Assembly: GCA_049602155.1 (NCBI GenBank)
Contig: JBMYRH010000010.1
Span: 62,001 to 126,000 of the forward strand
DNA length: 64,000 nt
Direction: 5' to 3'
From: JBMYRH01 sp049602155
GTDB taxonomy: Bacteria; Myxococcota_A; UBA9042; PHBI01; JBMYRH01
Position numbers and translations under genes: made by a program. The notes under the pieces were generated by a model that saw nothing but the letters and a program-made list of their open reading frames with translations, searched no databases and was not told the origin of the DNA. Of the stretch, positions 17,443-25,013 are shown piece after piece; position 1 is the stretch's first letter; every line of letters starts with the position of its first letter.

Positions 17443-18807
17443 TCAGACTTCGATTCCGTGCACCTTCATCAGCCGATAGAGGACATAGCGGCTTGAGAGC
17501 CCGAGGGCCCTCGTCGTCGCCTCACGGTTGCCGAAATGTGCGGCGAGCGCTCCGCGGATGTCGGCGGCTGTGAGTGAGGTGGCGAGCGTTTCCGTCGGGA
17601 CCTTTGAGTCCACCCCACCTCGGGGGACTTGCAGCGGTCCACGGGGCGTCGTGTCATGAGCGCGCATCAGGGTCGCGCGAAGCTCTCGGACGTGCGTGTC
17701 AAAGGATCCCGTCACCAGGGCCCTGACAAGTGCGACCCCCATCGGGCGCTCGATGCCTGCCTCACGGAGGAGGTGGCGCCCGAGGAGCGGGATGTCTTCA
17801 CGTCGTTGGCCTAAGCCTGGGCTCTGCAGGTGGGTCAAGAACCGCGCAGAGAAGTCAGATCGCAGCGCCTGACGGGGCTGATTCGAGGCGCCGATGACCC
17901 GGACGTCGGCGTGCCTTTCGCGGCTCTCGCCCAGTCGATGATAGCCGCCGTCTGTATCAAGGACCCGAAGCAGGGCTGCTTGGGCAGCCTTCGGGAGGTC
18001 ACCGATCTCGTCGAGCATCAAGACCCCTCTGTCTGCGGCCCCGAAGAGCCCCGATCGCGCCGGTGTACCGGGGTTCGGGTATCCCTTGCAGTTGCCGAAC
18101 AGCTCGGCGGCCATGAGCCCGGGTGGGATGGCCGCTGCGTTCTGAGCCACCCACGGGCCTGATGCGCGCTTTGAGAGGCGATGCAGAGCGCGCGCCGTCA
18201 GCTCTTTCCCCGTCCCACTTGGCCCCCACACCAGCGTGTGGGTGTCTTGGTGCGCTGCCTGGGCAACAGCGCGGCGCAAGCGCCACATTGCGACGCTCTC
18301 TCCGACAAACCCGAGCGCGTCCACTTCTCCGAACCGGGTCCAAGTCTCGGGGGGCACGAGGTCTAGAGGGGGGATGTGGGCTGGGCGCTCGACTAACAGA
18401 AAGAGCGCGCGGCCATCGAGGCCAAAGGTGTCGCCGACGCGGACGTGACATTCAGTCACGGCGGCGCCGGTGGGATCTTGAAGCTGACCTCGCCCCACGT
18501 TGAGGACGTGGAGCTCTCTTGCCCTGACTTTACGGAGCTCGAGTTGCCGCCGTGACACCTTCGGATCGCGCAGCGGACCTGTCTCATGGAGCGCCCCTGG
18601 GCGCTGCTGTACCCATTTGGCGCACGCCTCGCCTCGGCCGACCACGGTCGGTTGTCCACGCTGACTTCGAGGGAGCAGCAAGAGTTCACCGACCCGCTCG
18701 GGCTCCGCCGATCGCCACAGCTGTACGATCCCGAGCTGAGCGACCTCGGCGCGCACTGGGCGGTCTGAGGCCTGGCTCGCGTCCACGGTCGTGTGATCGT
18801 GCGTCAT
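17443..18807 (-). CDS. FHA-AAA+-Fis regulator without GAFTGA motif
   Basis: Built like a bacterial enhancer-binding protein: an FHA-like phosphopeptide module (about 55-135, with VVGRGE and SRRQLELRKV), an AAA+ ATPase with Walker A GPSGTGKE (195-202) and DEIGDL (266-271), and a C-terminal Fis-type helix-turn-helix (about 411-454). At the loop that normally contacts sigma-54, where GAFTGA is expected after ELFG, the sequence reads KGYPNPG (241-247). It is therefore unlikely to activate sigma-54 promoters in the usual way. FHA-linked members with this loop altered occur in myxobacteria (general knowledge). Targets unknown. Confidence 0.82.
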   Translation of the reverse strand: MTHDHTTVDASQASDRPVRAEVAQLGIVQLWRSAEPERVGELLLLPRSQRGQPTVVGRGEACAKWVQQRPGALHETGPLRDPKVSRRQLELRKVRARELHVLNVGRGQLQDPTGAAVTECHVRVGDTFGLDGRALFLLVERPAHIPPLDLVPPETWTRFGEVDALGFVGESVAMWRLRRAVAQAAHQDTHTLVWGPSGTGKELTARALHRLSKRASGPWVAQNAAAIPPGLMAAELFGNCKGYPNPGTPARSGLFGAADRGVLMLDEIGDLPKAAQAALLRVLDTDGGYHRLGESRERHADVRVIGASNQPRQALRSDFSARFLTHLQSPGLGQRREDIPLLGRHLLREAGIERPMGVALVRALVTGSFDTHVRELRATLMRAHDTTPRGPLQVPRGGVDSKVPTETLATSLTAADIRGALAAHFGNREATTRALGLSSRYVLYRLMKVHGIEV

Positions 18808-18925
18808 GCCTGGAATTCACTGGATATACGGGGTGGAGTCACCATCTTGCAACGGGGCCTCGCTCCTGTCACCCATAGCGCCGAAGTCGCCGGGAGGCTA
18901 GGCTGCCTATGTCCCCGAGGAGGCG

Positions 18926-20743
18926 ATGGTCATCTTGCGCGCTAGTTTGGTTCTTTGGCTCGCCGTTCTGACGAGCGGCTGCCCGGCTGTGCCGCCGGTC
19001 GTCCCCCTCGAAGACGCCATCTATGAGGCCCTCGTCCCGCGGCTCCCCGATGACACGACCGTGACGCCCGATGTCGAGACCCCACAGGCGACCGAGTTTG
19101 GCCCATGTGACACGGCGCTGGACTGTCGGACGTACCCCAACGCCGCGTCGGTCTGTGAGTTTCAGACGTGCGCGCTGCAATGTGTCCCCGGGTTCGCCAA
19201 CTGCGACCGAGAGGTGGGCAACGGCTGTGAACAGAGCCTCTCGACGCCGGCGCATTGTGCGGGCTGTGACGTCCTCTGCGAGCCCGACAATGGCTTCGGG
19301 TCATGCGCGACCGGCGTGTGCCTTGTGGCGGCCTGTAACCTTGGCTTCGGGGACTGCGACGCGCAGGCTGACAACGGCTGCGAGACCCTGTTGGTGACCG
19401 TCACGGACTGTGGAGGATGTGGTGTGCCGTGCACCCTCCCGAATGCCCTGGCGACCTGTGACGCTGGCGACTGCGCCGTCGACACCTGTGACGCAGGCTT
19501 TGGAGACTGTGACGGGCAGCTCGACAACGGCTGCGAGACGGCGGTCGACACCCGGTTGATGTGCGGTGATTGCGACACGGTGTGTACACCGGGTCAGGGC
19601 TGCGCGTTCGACCATTGTGCCCCCGTGTTTGGTGACGGCGCGCCCCTCCCGTCGGGCTCTGTGGCTGTGGCTGGAGACAGCGCAGGTGCCCACTACGCTT
19701 GGCTGACCGTCAGTGAGAACGTGACGTGGCAGAGTGAGAGCGACCCCATCACCGTGCAAGGGGCGTCGGACGCCCTGCTGCTGAAGCTCGACGCCGAGGG
19801 CGCCCCCGCATGGTCGCGCCGTTTTGGTGGCCTCAATGTGGAGACGGCGGCAGCGATGGCGGTCGACTCCGAGGATCAAGTCGTCGTCGCAGGTACCTTT
19901 CAATCAGGGATGAAGCTCGCCGGTGAGCTGGTGCCGCACACGGGGGGAGATGACATCTTCGTGGCGGCCTATGACACATCGGGTGCGCTACGGTGGGGCC
20001 TTGGGCTCGGCGGCGTGGGCGACGACAGGGTGACGTCGATCGCGGTCACGCGCTCTGGTGAGGTCGCCTTGGTCGGCACGGCGGTGGCCCCCGCGAGCTT
20101 CGGTGGGGAGGTCCTCACTAGCGAGGCCGATCCAGCTCTCGGTGTGGTCGCGCTCTACGGGAGCTCTGGCGCAGCGCTCTGGTCGCGCGCGGTGACCAGC
20201 GCGTCGCCCGTGACCCTTGTGGATGTCGGGATGAGCGAGGCGGGTGACGTCCATGTCCTAGCGAACGGGCATGACACCGCGCTCTACGTGGACGAGGCCG
20301 AGGTCGGAGCAGGCCCCATGGTCTTGACTTGGCTGGCGGATGGTACCTTCAGCGGGGCCCAGGCCGTGGCGCTTGAAGAGGCTCATGCGCTCGCGGTTGA
20401 CCCCCTAGACATCCTCTGGGTCGGCGGTGTCGACGACACGGGGCAAGGCCAGCTGCTTCAAGTGGGGGGCGAGGCGCCGCAGAGCATCGCGGTGCCCGCA
20501 GTCTCCGGTCTCACCGCCGGTGACGCGTCGGTCCTCTACGTGACCGGCGTCACCGCAGGGGCGTTTGACGTGGGCCAGGGTCCCGTCGTTGTCGATGGGG
20601 TCTACGCCGCGCGCTATGACGGTCAGACAGGGGGGGCCGACTGGTTCGTCGCGCTCGATGGCCTGGGGCTCTCGCCGCACCTCGCCAAGACGACGCAGGG
20701 CATCATCGTAGGTGGCGCGCGTCTGATACCGCTCGGCGATTAG
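18926..20743 (+). CDS. Cys-rich lipoprotein with propeller-like C-terminal half
   Basis: ATG 18926 follows GAGGAGG. The lipoprotein signal ends at Cys19 (LTSGC). Residues about 50-230 hold repeated Cys modules of the type FGDCD-x-DNGCET with C-x-x-C pairs, at least four times. The second half (from about 250) is Gly/Ala/Val-rich with repeats resembling a beta-propeller (for example AMAVDSEDQVVVAGTF and SIAVTRSGEVALVGT), as in SBBP-repeat proteins. Predicted to sit on the outer membrane or outside the cell. Function unknown; the architecture is common among exported proteins of this lineage. Confidence 0.78.
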   Translation: MVILRASLVLWLAVLTSGCPAVPPVVPLEDAIYEALVPRLPDDTTVTPDVETPQATEFGPCDTALDCRTYPNAASVCEFQTCALQCVPGFANCDREVGNGCEQSLSTPAHCAGCDVLCEPDNGFGSCATGVCLVAACNLGFGDCDAQADNGCETLLVTVTDCGGCGVPCTLPNALATCDAGDCAVDTCDAGFGDCDGQLDNGCETAVDTRLMCGDCDTVCTPGQGCAFDHCAPVFGDGAPLPSGSVAVAGDSAGAHYAWLTVSENVTWQSESDPITVQGASDALLLKLDAEGAPAWSRRFGGLNVETAAAMAVDSEDQVVVAGTFQSGMKLAGELVPHTGGDDIFVAAYDTSGALRWGLGLGGVGDDRVTSIAVTRSGEVALVGTAVAPASFGGEVLTSEADPALGVVALYGSSGAALWSRAVTSASPVTLVDVGMSEAGDVHVLANGHDTALYVDEAEVGAGPMVLTWLADGTFSGAQAVALEEAHALAVDPLDILWVGGVDDTGQGQLLQVGGEAPQSIAVPAVSGLTAGDASVLYVTGVTAGAFDVGQGPVVVDGVYAARYDGQTGGADWFVALDGLGLSPHLAKTTQGIIVGGARLIPLGD

Positions 20744-20761
20744 GTCCCCAGAGGGGGAACC
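20743..20761. terminator. Hairpin at the end of the Cys-rich lipoprotein gene
   Basis: GGTCCCC pairs with GGGGAACC allowing one bulged A, around a four-base loop, starting on the last base of the stop codon. There is no clear U tract, so it may work as a Rho-assisted or 3'-end-stabilising hairpin. The remaining bases to 20905 show nothing else. Confidence 0.35.
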
Positions 20762-20905
20762 GGCCCGCCATCGCCGCGCTCACCGCGCCCGCCACTCAGG
20801 TCGTCAAAGGGGAGAGACACCTGCGCACTGTGGCGTGGTCTTGGGTGCGCGCGACGATGGCAGCCTCGGCTTTGGAGCGGCAGCGGCGCCCGTCGCTCGT
20901 CTTAT

Positions 20906-21013
20906 CTACTCTTCGTGGAAGTAGAAGATCTCACGGCTCTGCTTGGCTTTACGCAAGCCGAGCAAAGAGAGGACACCAACGACAAGCGCACCACTGACAG
21001 CAGCGTACATCAT
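20906..21013 (-). CDS. Very small single-pass membrane protein, 35 aa
   Basis: Reads MMYAAVSGALVVGVLSLLGL, a membrane segment, then a charged tail (RKAKQSREIF and YFHEE). A strong AGGA lies seven bases before the ATG pair at 21008-21013. It is the only coding signal between 20761 and 21273 and opposes both neighbouring genes. One hydrophobic helix of about 18 residues followed by Arg/Lys predicts an N-out, C-in topology. No family recognised; good composition and ribosome-binding site make it more likely than not to be real. Confidence 0.55.
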   Translation of the reverse strand: MMYAAVSGALVVGVLSLLGLRKAKQSREIFYFHEE

Positions 21014-21272
21014 GACTGACTCCTGGAGGGTGACCCACTGGCCGGGAGAGCGCAGAGCAGGTCAGGTGCGGCACACCCTGCGAGCCCCTTGGTCAAATTG
21101 ACAGTTCGACCCGGCGAAACCCTCTCGGTCACGCGTTTAAAGCTCCTGTCTCTCGATCGCGCTCAGGGGCCCGATGGGGCTCCTTCGAGGAGGGAGTCCA
21201 CCTGACGATGACCAAGTTTGCCCGCTTCTAGAGATGGGACGATGATGAGCGTACCTACGACCCACATGAGCC

Positions 21273-23219
21273 ATGCCCGTCTCTCTCTTTAGCCGCCTGC
21301 TTTGCTCGACTTTGGCCCTCTTTTGTCTCTCCGTGACGTCGCCGGACGTGCACGCCAAGTCGGCAGAAGAGGAGGCCGCGAATGTGCTGTACACCGACGG
21401 GCAAACAGCCTTTGAGCGAGGGCGCTATTCCAAGGCGCTGACCCTGTTTCAGAGGGCCAATGAGGTGCTGGAGAACGACTTCATTCGGTTCTACTTAGGG
21501 CGGAGCTACACGGCGCTCAATCAATGTGAACAGGCCTTGGAGCACTTTGATCAACTGAGTGCGCCCTTGCCCCCTGCGCCTCGTGAGCAGCGGCGTCAGG
21601 ACGAGGTACGGTGTCGACTGCGCTTGGCGGCCGCTTACCTCGATGGGTATCGCTGCCACGAGTCCCTTGAGACCCTGAAGCCCATCGATCGGCAGGTCAG
21701 GCATCCCGACAGCAGGCGCCAGTTCGCGGCGCTTCAAGCGACGGCCAAGCAGTGCACGGATGTCTTCGGCACCCGGACATCGGTGGGGCAGCGCGCGGCT
21801 CGGTTCTATGCAGAGGCGCGCAGCGCGATGCGGAAGGGCAATACGCCCCTCGCGCTGAAGCTGTCGGATAAGAGCTTGGCTGCGAAGCCGTCACGGCCGG
21901 CTGCCGCGGTTGAGGCCATCGCGCTTGGCAAGCTAGGGCGGTGTCAGGTCGCTATCCCCCGGCTCGAAGCAGCGATGCCTCATGCGAACGCAGAGGACGC
22001 GCACATCATGGGTGAGCTCAGCGTGAGCTGCCGACTCAGTGAAGGTAAGCGGCTCCTAAAAGGTGGGAGTTGCTACCAGATCATCCAGATGCTGGAGCCC
22101 TTGAAGGGCAAGCTGAAGGGCGCCGACGATCTATGGCGGCGACAGAAGATCAACTGGTGCCGCCCCCACGCCACGCCGTTCCCGACAGACACAGCGCCAC
22201 GGAAGTCCGCTTACGCACTCTTCAAAGAAGCCCGGACAGCACGAGATGGTGGTGGTGATGCTGCTGCGGGCAAGGTCTCTTCGCTCTATGCGATGGCGCT
22301 GAAGCTCGCCGATGAGCCGGTCATTCGCCGTGAGTTGGCGCACGCGCAAGTCCCCGCACAGGGCTGTGAGGCTGCCGCGGCGACCATGGCGCAGCTGGCA
22401 GAGGAGCTGCAGACCGATGCGGACAAGGCCCTCATCGAGACCTGTCGGCGGTATGTGCCCGAGCCAGCCCTGACTGGGGGCGCCTTGGCAGGCCATGTGC
22501 GTGGCGTCCTTGAGGTCTTGGCGTTGCGTGATGCTGGGGTCCACCTTCAGGCGATATCACGGCTCGATGCGCTGGCGACGAAGGGGTCGCCCGGGTGCCG
22601 CGGGTTGCGCGCCGACCTCTTGTACGGCGCAGGCCGTTGTGACGACTACGTGGCTGAGGTCGACGGCATCCCAGCCTCCGACCGTGCGCGGGTGAGCGAC
22701 GTCGCGCAGCGCCTCGCAGAGTGTCGGGAACCAGTCGAAGTGGCCGCCACCCCCTCGAGCGATGACGCGCCGGCGGTCACGCCAGAATCCACTGTGGTGA
22801 CACCATCCAACACACCATCGCCCTCGGGTGATGAGGGTCGCCTTTTACCCTGGATTACCGTCGGCTCTGGCGCAGCGCTGATGACGGCAGGGGTCGCGTT
22901 CACGGTCGCTTGGGCAGAGGCACAAGGGCGCTATGACGAGGCGCGCCAGCACTACGACGTGGTGGTCAACGCGGGTGTCAATCTCGCCGGGGATAACCCT
23001 GAACTGTCCGCGCGCTTGGCGATGGACGCCATCTCGGATGAGCAGGCGCTCTACTCGGGGCTGGCCATTGGGCTCGGGGCCGCAGGCGCTGTGGCGCTCG
23101 GAGTGGGGCTCTTCTTCGCCCTCACAGACGCTGGGGACTCAGGCAGCTCGCGGGCGCCTGCGCTCTCGCTTTACCCCGTGGTCTCGCCGTCGCATCTGGG
23201 CCTCGGGGGGCGCTTCTAA
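21273..23219 (+). CDS. Exported TPR protein with C-terminal membrane segments
   Basis: Signal peptide (LFSRLLCSTLALFCLSVTSPDVHA), then a TPR-like start (TDGQTAFERGRYSKALTLFQ; FIRFYLGRSYTALNQCEQAL), a long helical repeat region to about residue 480, a Thr/Ser/Pro-rich linker (about 495-530), and two hydrophobic segments near the C-terminus (about 532-548 and 605-620). The general plan, an exported TPR protein with tail membrane helices, is frequent in myxobacterial genomes; a specific function cannot be assigned. ATG 21273 is chosen because the signal peptide begins there; its ribosome-binding site is weak. Confidence 0.72.
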   Translation: MPVSLFSRLLCSTLALFCLSVTSPDVHAKSAEEEAANVLYTDGQTAFERGRYSKALTLFQRANEVLENDFIRFYLGRSYTALNQCEQALEHFDQLSAPLPPAPREQRRQDEVRCRLRLAAAYLDGYRCHESLETLKPIDRQVRHPDSRRQFAALQATAKQCTDVFGTRTSVGQRAARFYAEARSAMRKGNTPLALKLSDKSLAAKPSRPAAAVEAIALGKLGRCQVAIPRLEAAMPHANAEDAHIMGELSVSCRLSEGKRLLKGGSCYQIIQMLEPLKGKLKGADDLWRRQKINWCRPHATPFPTDTAPRKSAYALFKEARTARDGGGDAAAGKVSSLYAMALKLADEPVIRRELAHAQVPAQGCEAAAATMAQLAEELQTDADKALIETCRRYVPEPALTGGALAGHVRGVLEVLALRDAGVHLQAISRLDALATKGSPGCRGLRADLLYGAGRCDDYVAEVDGIPASDRARVSDVAQRLAECREPVEVAATPSSDDAPAVTPESTVVTPSNTPSPSGDEGRLLPWITVGSGAALMTAGVAFTVAWAEAQGRYDEARQHYDVVVNAGVNLAGDNPELSARLAMDAISDEQALYSGLAIGLGAAGAVALGVGLFFALTDAGDSGSSRAPALSLYPVVSPSHLGLGGRF

Positions 23220-23250
23220 CGCACCGGTGATACGTGGCGCTCGTGACGCG

Positions 23251-23787
23251 TTATTCGCCTGTCTCTCGGACGATCTGGACCCGCTTCACGAGCACGTCCT
23301 CTTCGGGCTTGTCGCTCATGAAGGTCGTGACCTGACCGATGGCCATGACGACCTCGAGGCCCTCGACCACCTGCCCAAAGACGGAGTGTTTCCGGTTCAG
23401 GTGTGGGGTCGGCGCCAGGGTCACGAAGAACTGACTGCTGTTGGTGTGTGGTCCGCTGTTGGCCATCGAGAGGATCCCGGGCTCGGCGTGCTTGAGCCCC
23501 CAGGCGAACTCGTCGGCGAACGCGTAGCCGGCGTCACCGCGGCCGTCGCCGCGTGGGCAGCCGGTTTGGAGCATGAAGCCCTCGATGACGCGGTGAAAGA
23601 GCAGGCCGTCGTAGAACTTCGACTCGGTCAGATCGATGAAGTTCTGAACCGTGTGAGGGACCTTGTCGTAGAAGAGCTCGGCGGAGAACGTCCCCATCGA
23701 GGTCTCGAAGACCGCCTCGATATAGTCGGCGGTCTCTCGGGGCTCAATGACCTTGAGCCCCTTGGGTTTTCTGCTGAACCAGCCCAC
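23251..23787 (-). CDS. Cyclophilin-type peptidyl-prolyl isomerase
   Basis: Catalyses cis-trans isomerisation at proline. The 178-residue protein has the cyclophilin core: FYDGLLFHRVIEGFMLQTG (with catalytic Arg and Phe), MANSGPHTNSSQFFVTL, and the HSVFGQVVEG segment. There is no signal peptide, so it is cytosolic. GTG start at 23787, only 4 bp after the stop of the selenocysteine peroxiredoxin gene; a weak ribosome-binding site and this tight spacing suggest coupled expression with the two peroxiredoxins upstream. Confidence 0.93.
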   Translation of the reverse strand: MGWFSRKPKGLKVIEPRETADYIEAVFETSMGTFSAELFYDKVPHTVQNFIDLTESKFYDGLLFHRVIEGFMLQTGCPRGDGRGDAGYAFADEFAWGLKHAEPGILSMANSGPHTNSSQFFVTLAPTPHLNRKHSVFGQVVEGLEVVMAIGQVTTFMSDKPEEDVLVKRVQIVRETGE

Positions 23788-23791
23788 GAGA

Positions 23792-24232
23792 TCAGATCAT
23801 CTCCAAGGCGGTCTGCGGGAAGCCCGAGGCGCTGACCGACGGGTTGTAGTGCATGACCTTGCCCTCGGGATCGATGACGACCCCGACGCGCTTGGCGGCG
23901 CCGCCCGTGCCGGGCTCTTTCGCGGCGCCGTAGGCCAGCCCCATCGCCCGATCTCGGTCGCACAAGAGCGGGTAGGTGAAGGAGAACTTCGCGTGGAACG
24001 CGCCGTTGTCTTCTGCGGTGTCGAAGCTCACGCCGAGGATGCTCGCATTCTTGGCGTCGAACTGGCTCTGGAGGTCGCGGAACCCGCAACCCTCGATGGT
24101 TCAGCCAGGGGTGTCGGCCACGGGATAAAACCACAGGACAAGGTGGCGACCACGGTAATCGGCCAAGCTGTGGCGGTCACCGGTGTGGTCAAGGACCGAG
24201 AAGTCGGGGGCGGCGCTTCCAATCTCAAGCAT
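23792..24232 (-). CDS. Selenocysteine peroxiredoxin (BCP/PrxQ type), TGA at codon 44 read as Sec
   Basis: Predicted thiol/selenol peroxidase. From ATG 24232 the frame runs MLEIGSAAPDFSVLDHTG, LVLWFYPVADTPG, then TGA (24103-24101), then TIEGCGFRDLQSQFDAKN, and on to a TGA stop at 23794-23792: 146 residues counting Sec44. In BCP/PrxQ enzymes the peroxidatic Cys occupies exactly the TGA position (TPGC-T-x-E), and Cys49 here is at the resolving position (five later). Everything on both sides is normal for the family, with no frameshift. A hairpin at 24073-24091 fits a bacterial SECIS. GAGGGAG precedes the start. Conventional gene callers would give a truncated C-terminal piece. Middle gene of an operon with a paralogue upstream and cyclophilin downstream. 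Confidence 0.88.
24073..24091 (-). promoter_or_regulatory. Bacterial SECIS hairpin of peroxiredoxin 1
   Basis: On the mRNA strand GGUUGCGG pairs with CCGCGACC (one G-U pair) around the loop GUU. The loop begins 17 nt after the UGA, within the range used by SelB-bound bacterial SECIS elements, and has the G-U in the loop that E. coli fdhF also shows. Identical geometry occurs in the other two selenoprotein genes in this window. Confidence 0.78.
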
Positions 24233-24343
24233 GGTCTCTCCCTCGCTGATGAGTCACTAGCCTATGGGGAACGCGGGGTGTTTGGCTACCCGCTCACACG
24301 TCTGAGCGTGTGTCGGGCTCAAGCTGCCGCGCTCACGCCGACC

Positions 24344-24796
24344 TCACCCGAGGTCCTGCACGCTCTTCAGCGCTGCTTTCGGGAAGCCAAGGGCGCTCGC
24401 GGACCTGTCGTACAGGTGAATGGACCCTTGTGCGTTGATGATGATCCCGATGCGCCTCGCTGCGCCGCCTGTACCGGGTCGCTTCGCCGCGCCATAGGCC
24501 AACCCCATGGCCCGGTCGGTGTCGCATAGGAGCGGGAAGTTGAGCCCAAAGAGCCGGTGAAAGTTGGCGTTGCTCTTCTGGGTGTCAAAGCTCACGCCGA
24601 GGATGCGCGTGTTCTTGGCTGCGAATTGATCCATGAGGCCGCGGAACCCGCGGCCCTCGAGGATTCAGCCAGGGGTCGATGCCTTGGGATAAAACCACAG
24701 CACCAAGTTGTGGCCGGCGTAGTCGGCGAGCGTGTGTGGGTTCCCTTCGTGATCAAGCACAGAGAAATCCGGAGCGGGATCGCCAACCTTCAGCAT
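24344..24796 (-). CDS. Selenocysteine peroxiredoxin paralogue, TGA at codon 44, no resolving Cys
   Basis: ATG 24796 opens MLKVGDPAPDFSVLDHEG, LVLWFYPKASTPG, TGA (24667-24665), ILEGRGFRGLMDQFAAKN, ending at 24344: 150 residues including Sec44. It aligns without gaps to the neighbouring peroxiredoxin through the active site, and TGA again replaces the peroxidatic Cys. The residue at the resolving position is Arg49 rather than Cys, and the usual FRD is FRG, so this copy would need an external thiol partner (1-Cys-like mechanism). Its SECIS hairpin is the strongest of the three. First gene of the three-gene operon. A 6-bp hairpin (CACACG/CGTGTG, 24295-24312) lies in the 111-bp gap before the next peroxiredoxin. 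Confidence 0.87.
24637..24655 (-). promoter_or_regulatory. Bacterial SECIS hairpin of peroxiredoxin 2
   Basis: On the mRNA strand GGCCGCGG pairs perfectly with CCGCGGCC around the loop GUU, 17 nt after the UGA; a further GA/UC pair can extend it. Same stem length, loop and distance as the other two copies, although two stem pairs differ by compensating changes (UU with GA in copy 1, CC with GG here). Confidence 0.8.
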
Positions 24797-24979
24797 GCAT
24801 CGTTCCTGGGTCAAGCTGCCCTGCAGTCTACGAGATGGATGTCTAGAACACGAGGCGTAAACCGGCTTGCGCGGGCGTCTCTCTATTCGTTAGACTTTGC
24901 GCTCTGCGGGGGTCACCCAACTGCCGAGCTTGCGCCGCGCGAGCTGAGAGCAGTTGAGGCCAATCTCATATGACGCCAT

Positions 24980-24995
24980 CCGTGACACGTCACGG
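24980..24995. promoter_or_regulatory. Palindrome just upstream of the DUF4157 gene
   Basis: CCGTGAC and GTCACGG are perfect inverted repeats separated by AC, ending 8 bp before the GAGG ribosome-binding site of the gene at 25014. It could be a repressor site or an mRNA hairpin that shields the ribosome-binding site. No other copy was noticed here. Confidence 0.4.
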
Positions 24996-25013
24996 TGACT
25001 TTTGAGGAACGAA

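Noticed and set aside
23792..24228. Reading the peroxiredoxins as pseudogenes or as two small genes each
   Set aside because: TGA falls at the same active-site codon in three loci with a matching hairpin; selenocysteine explains all of it.
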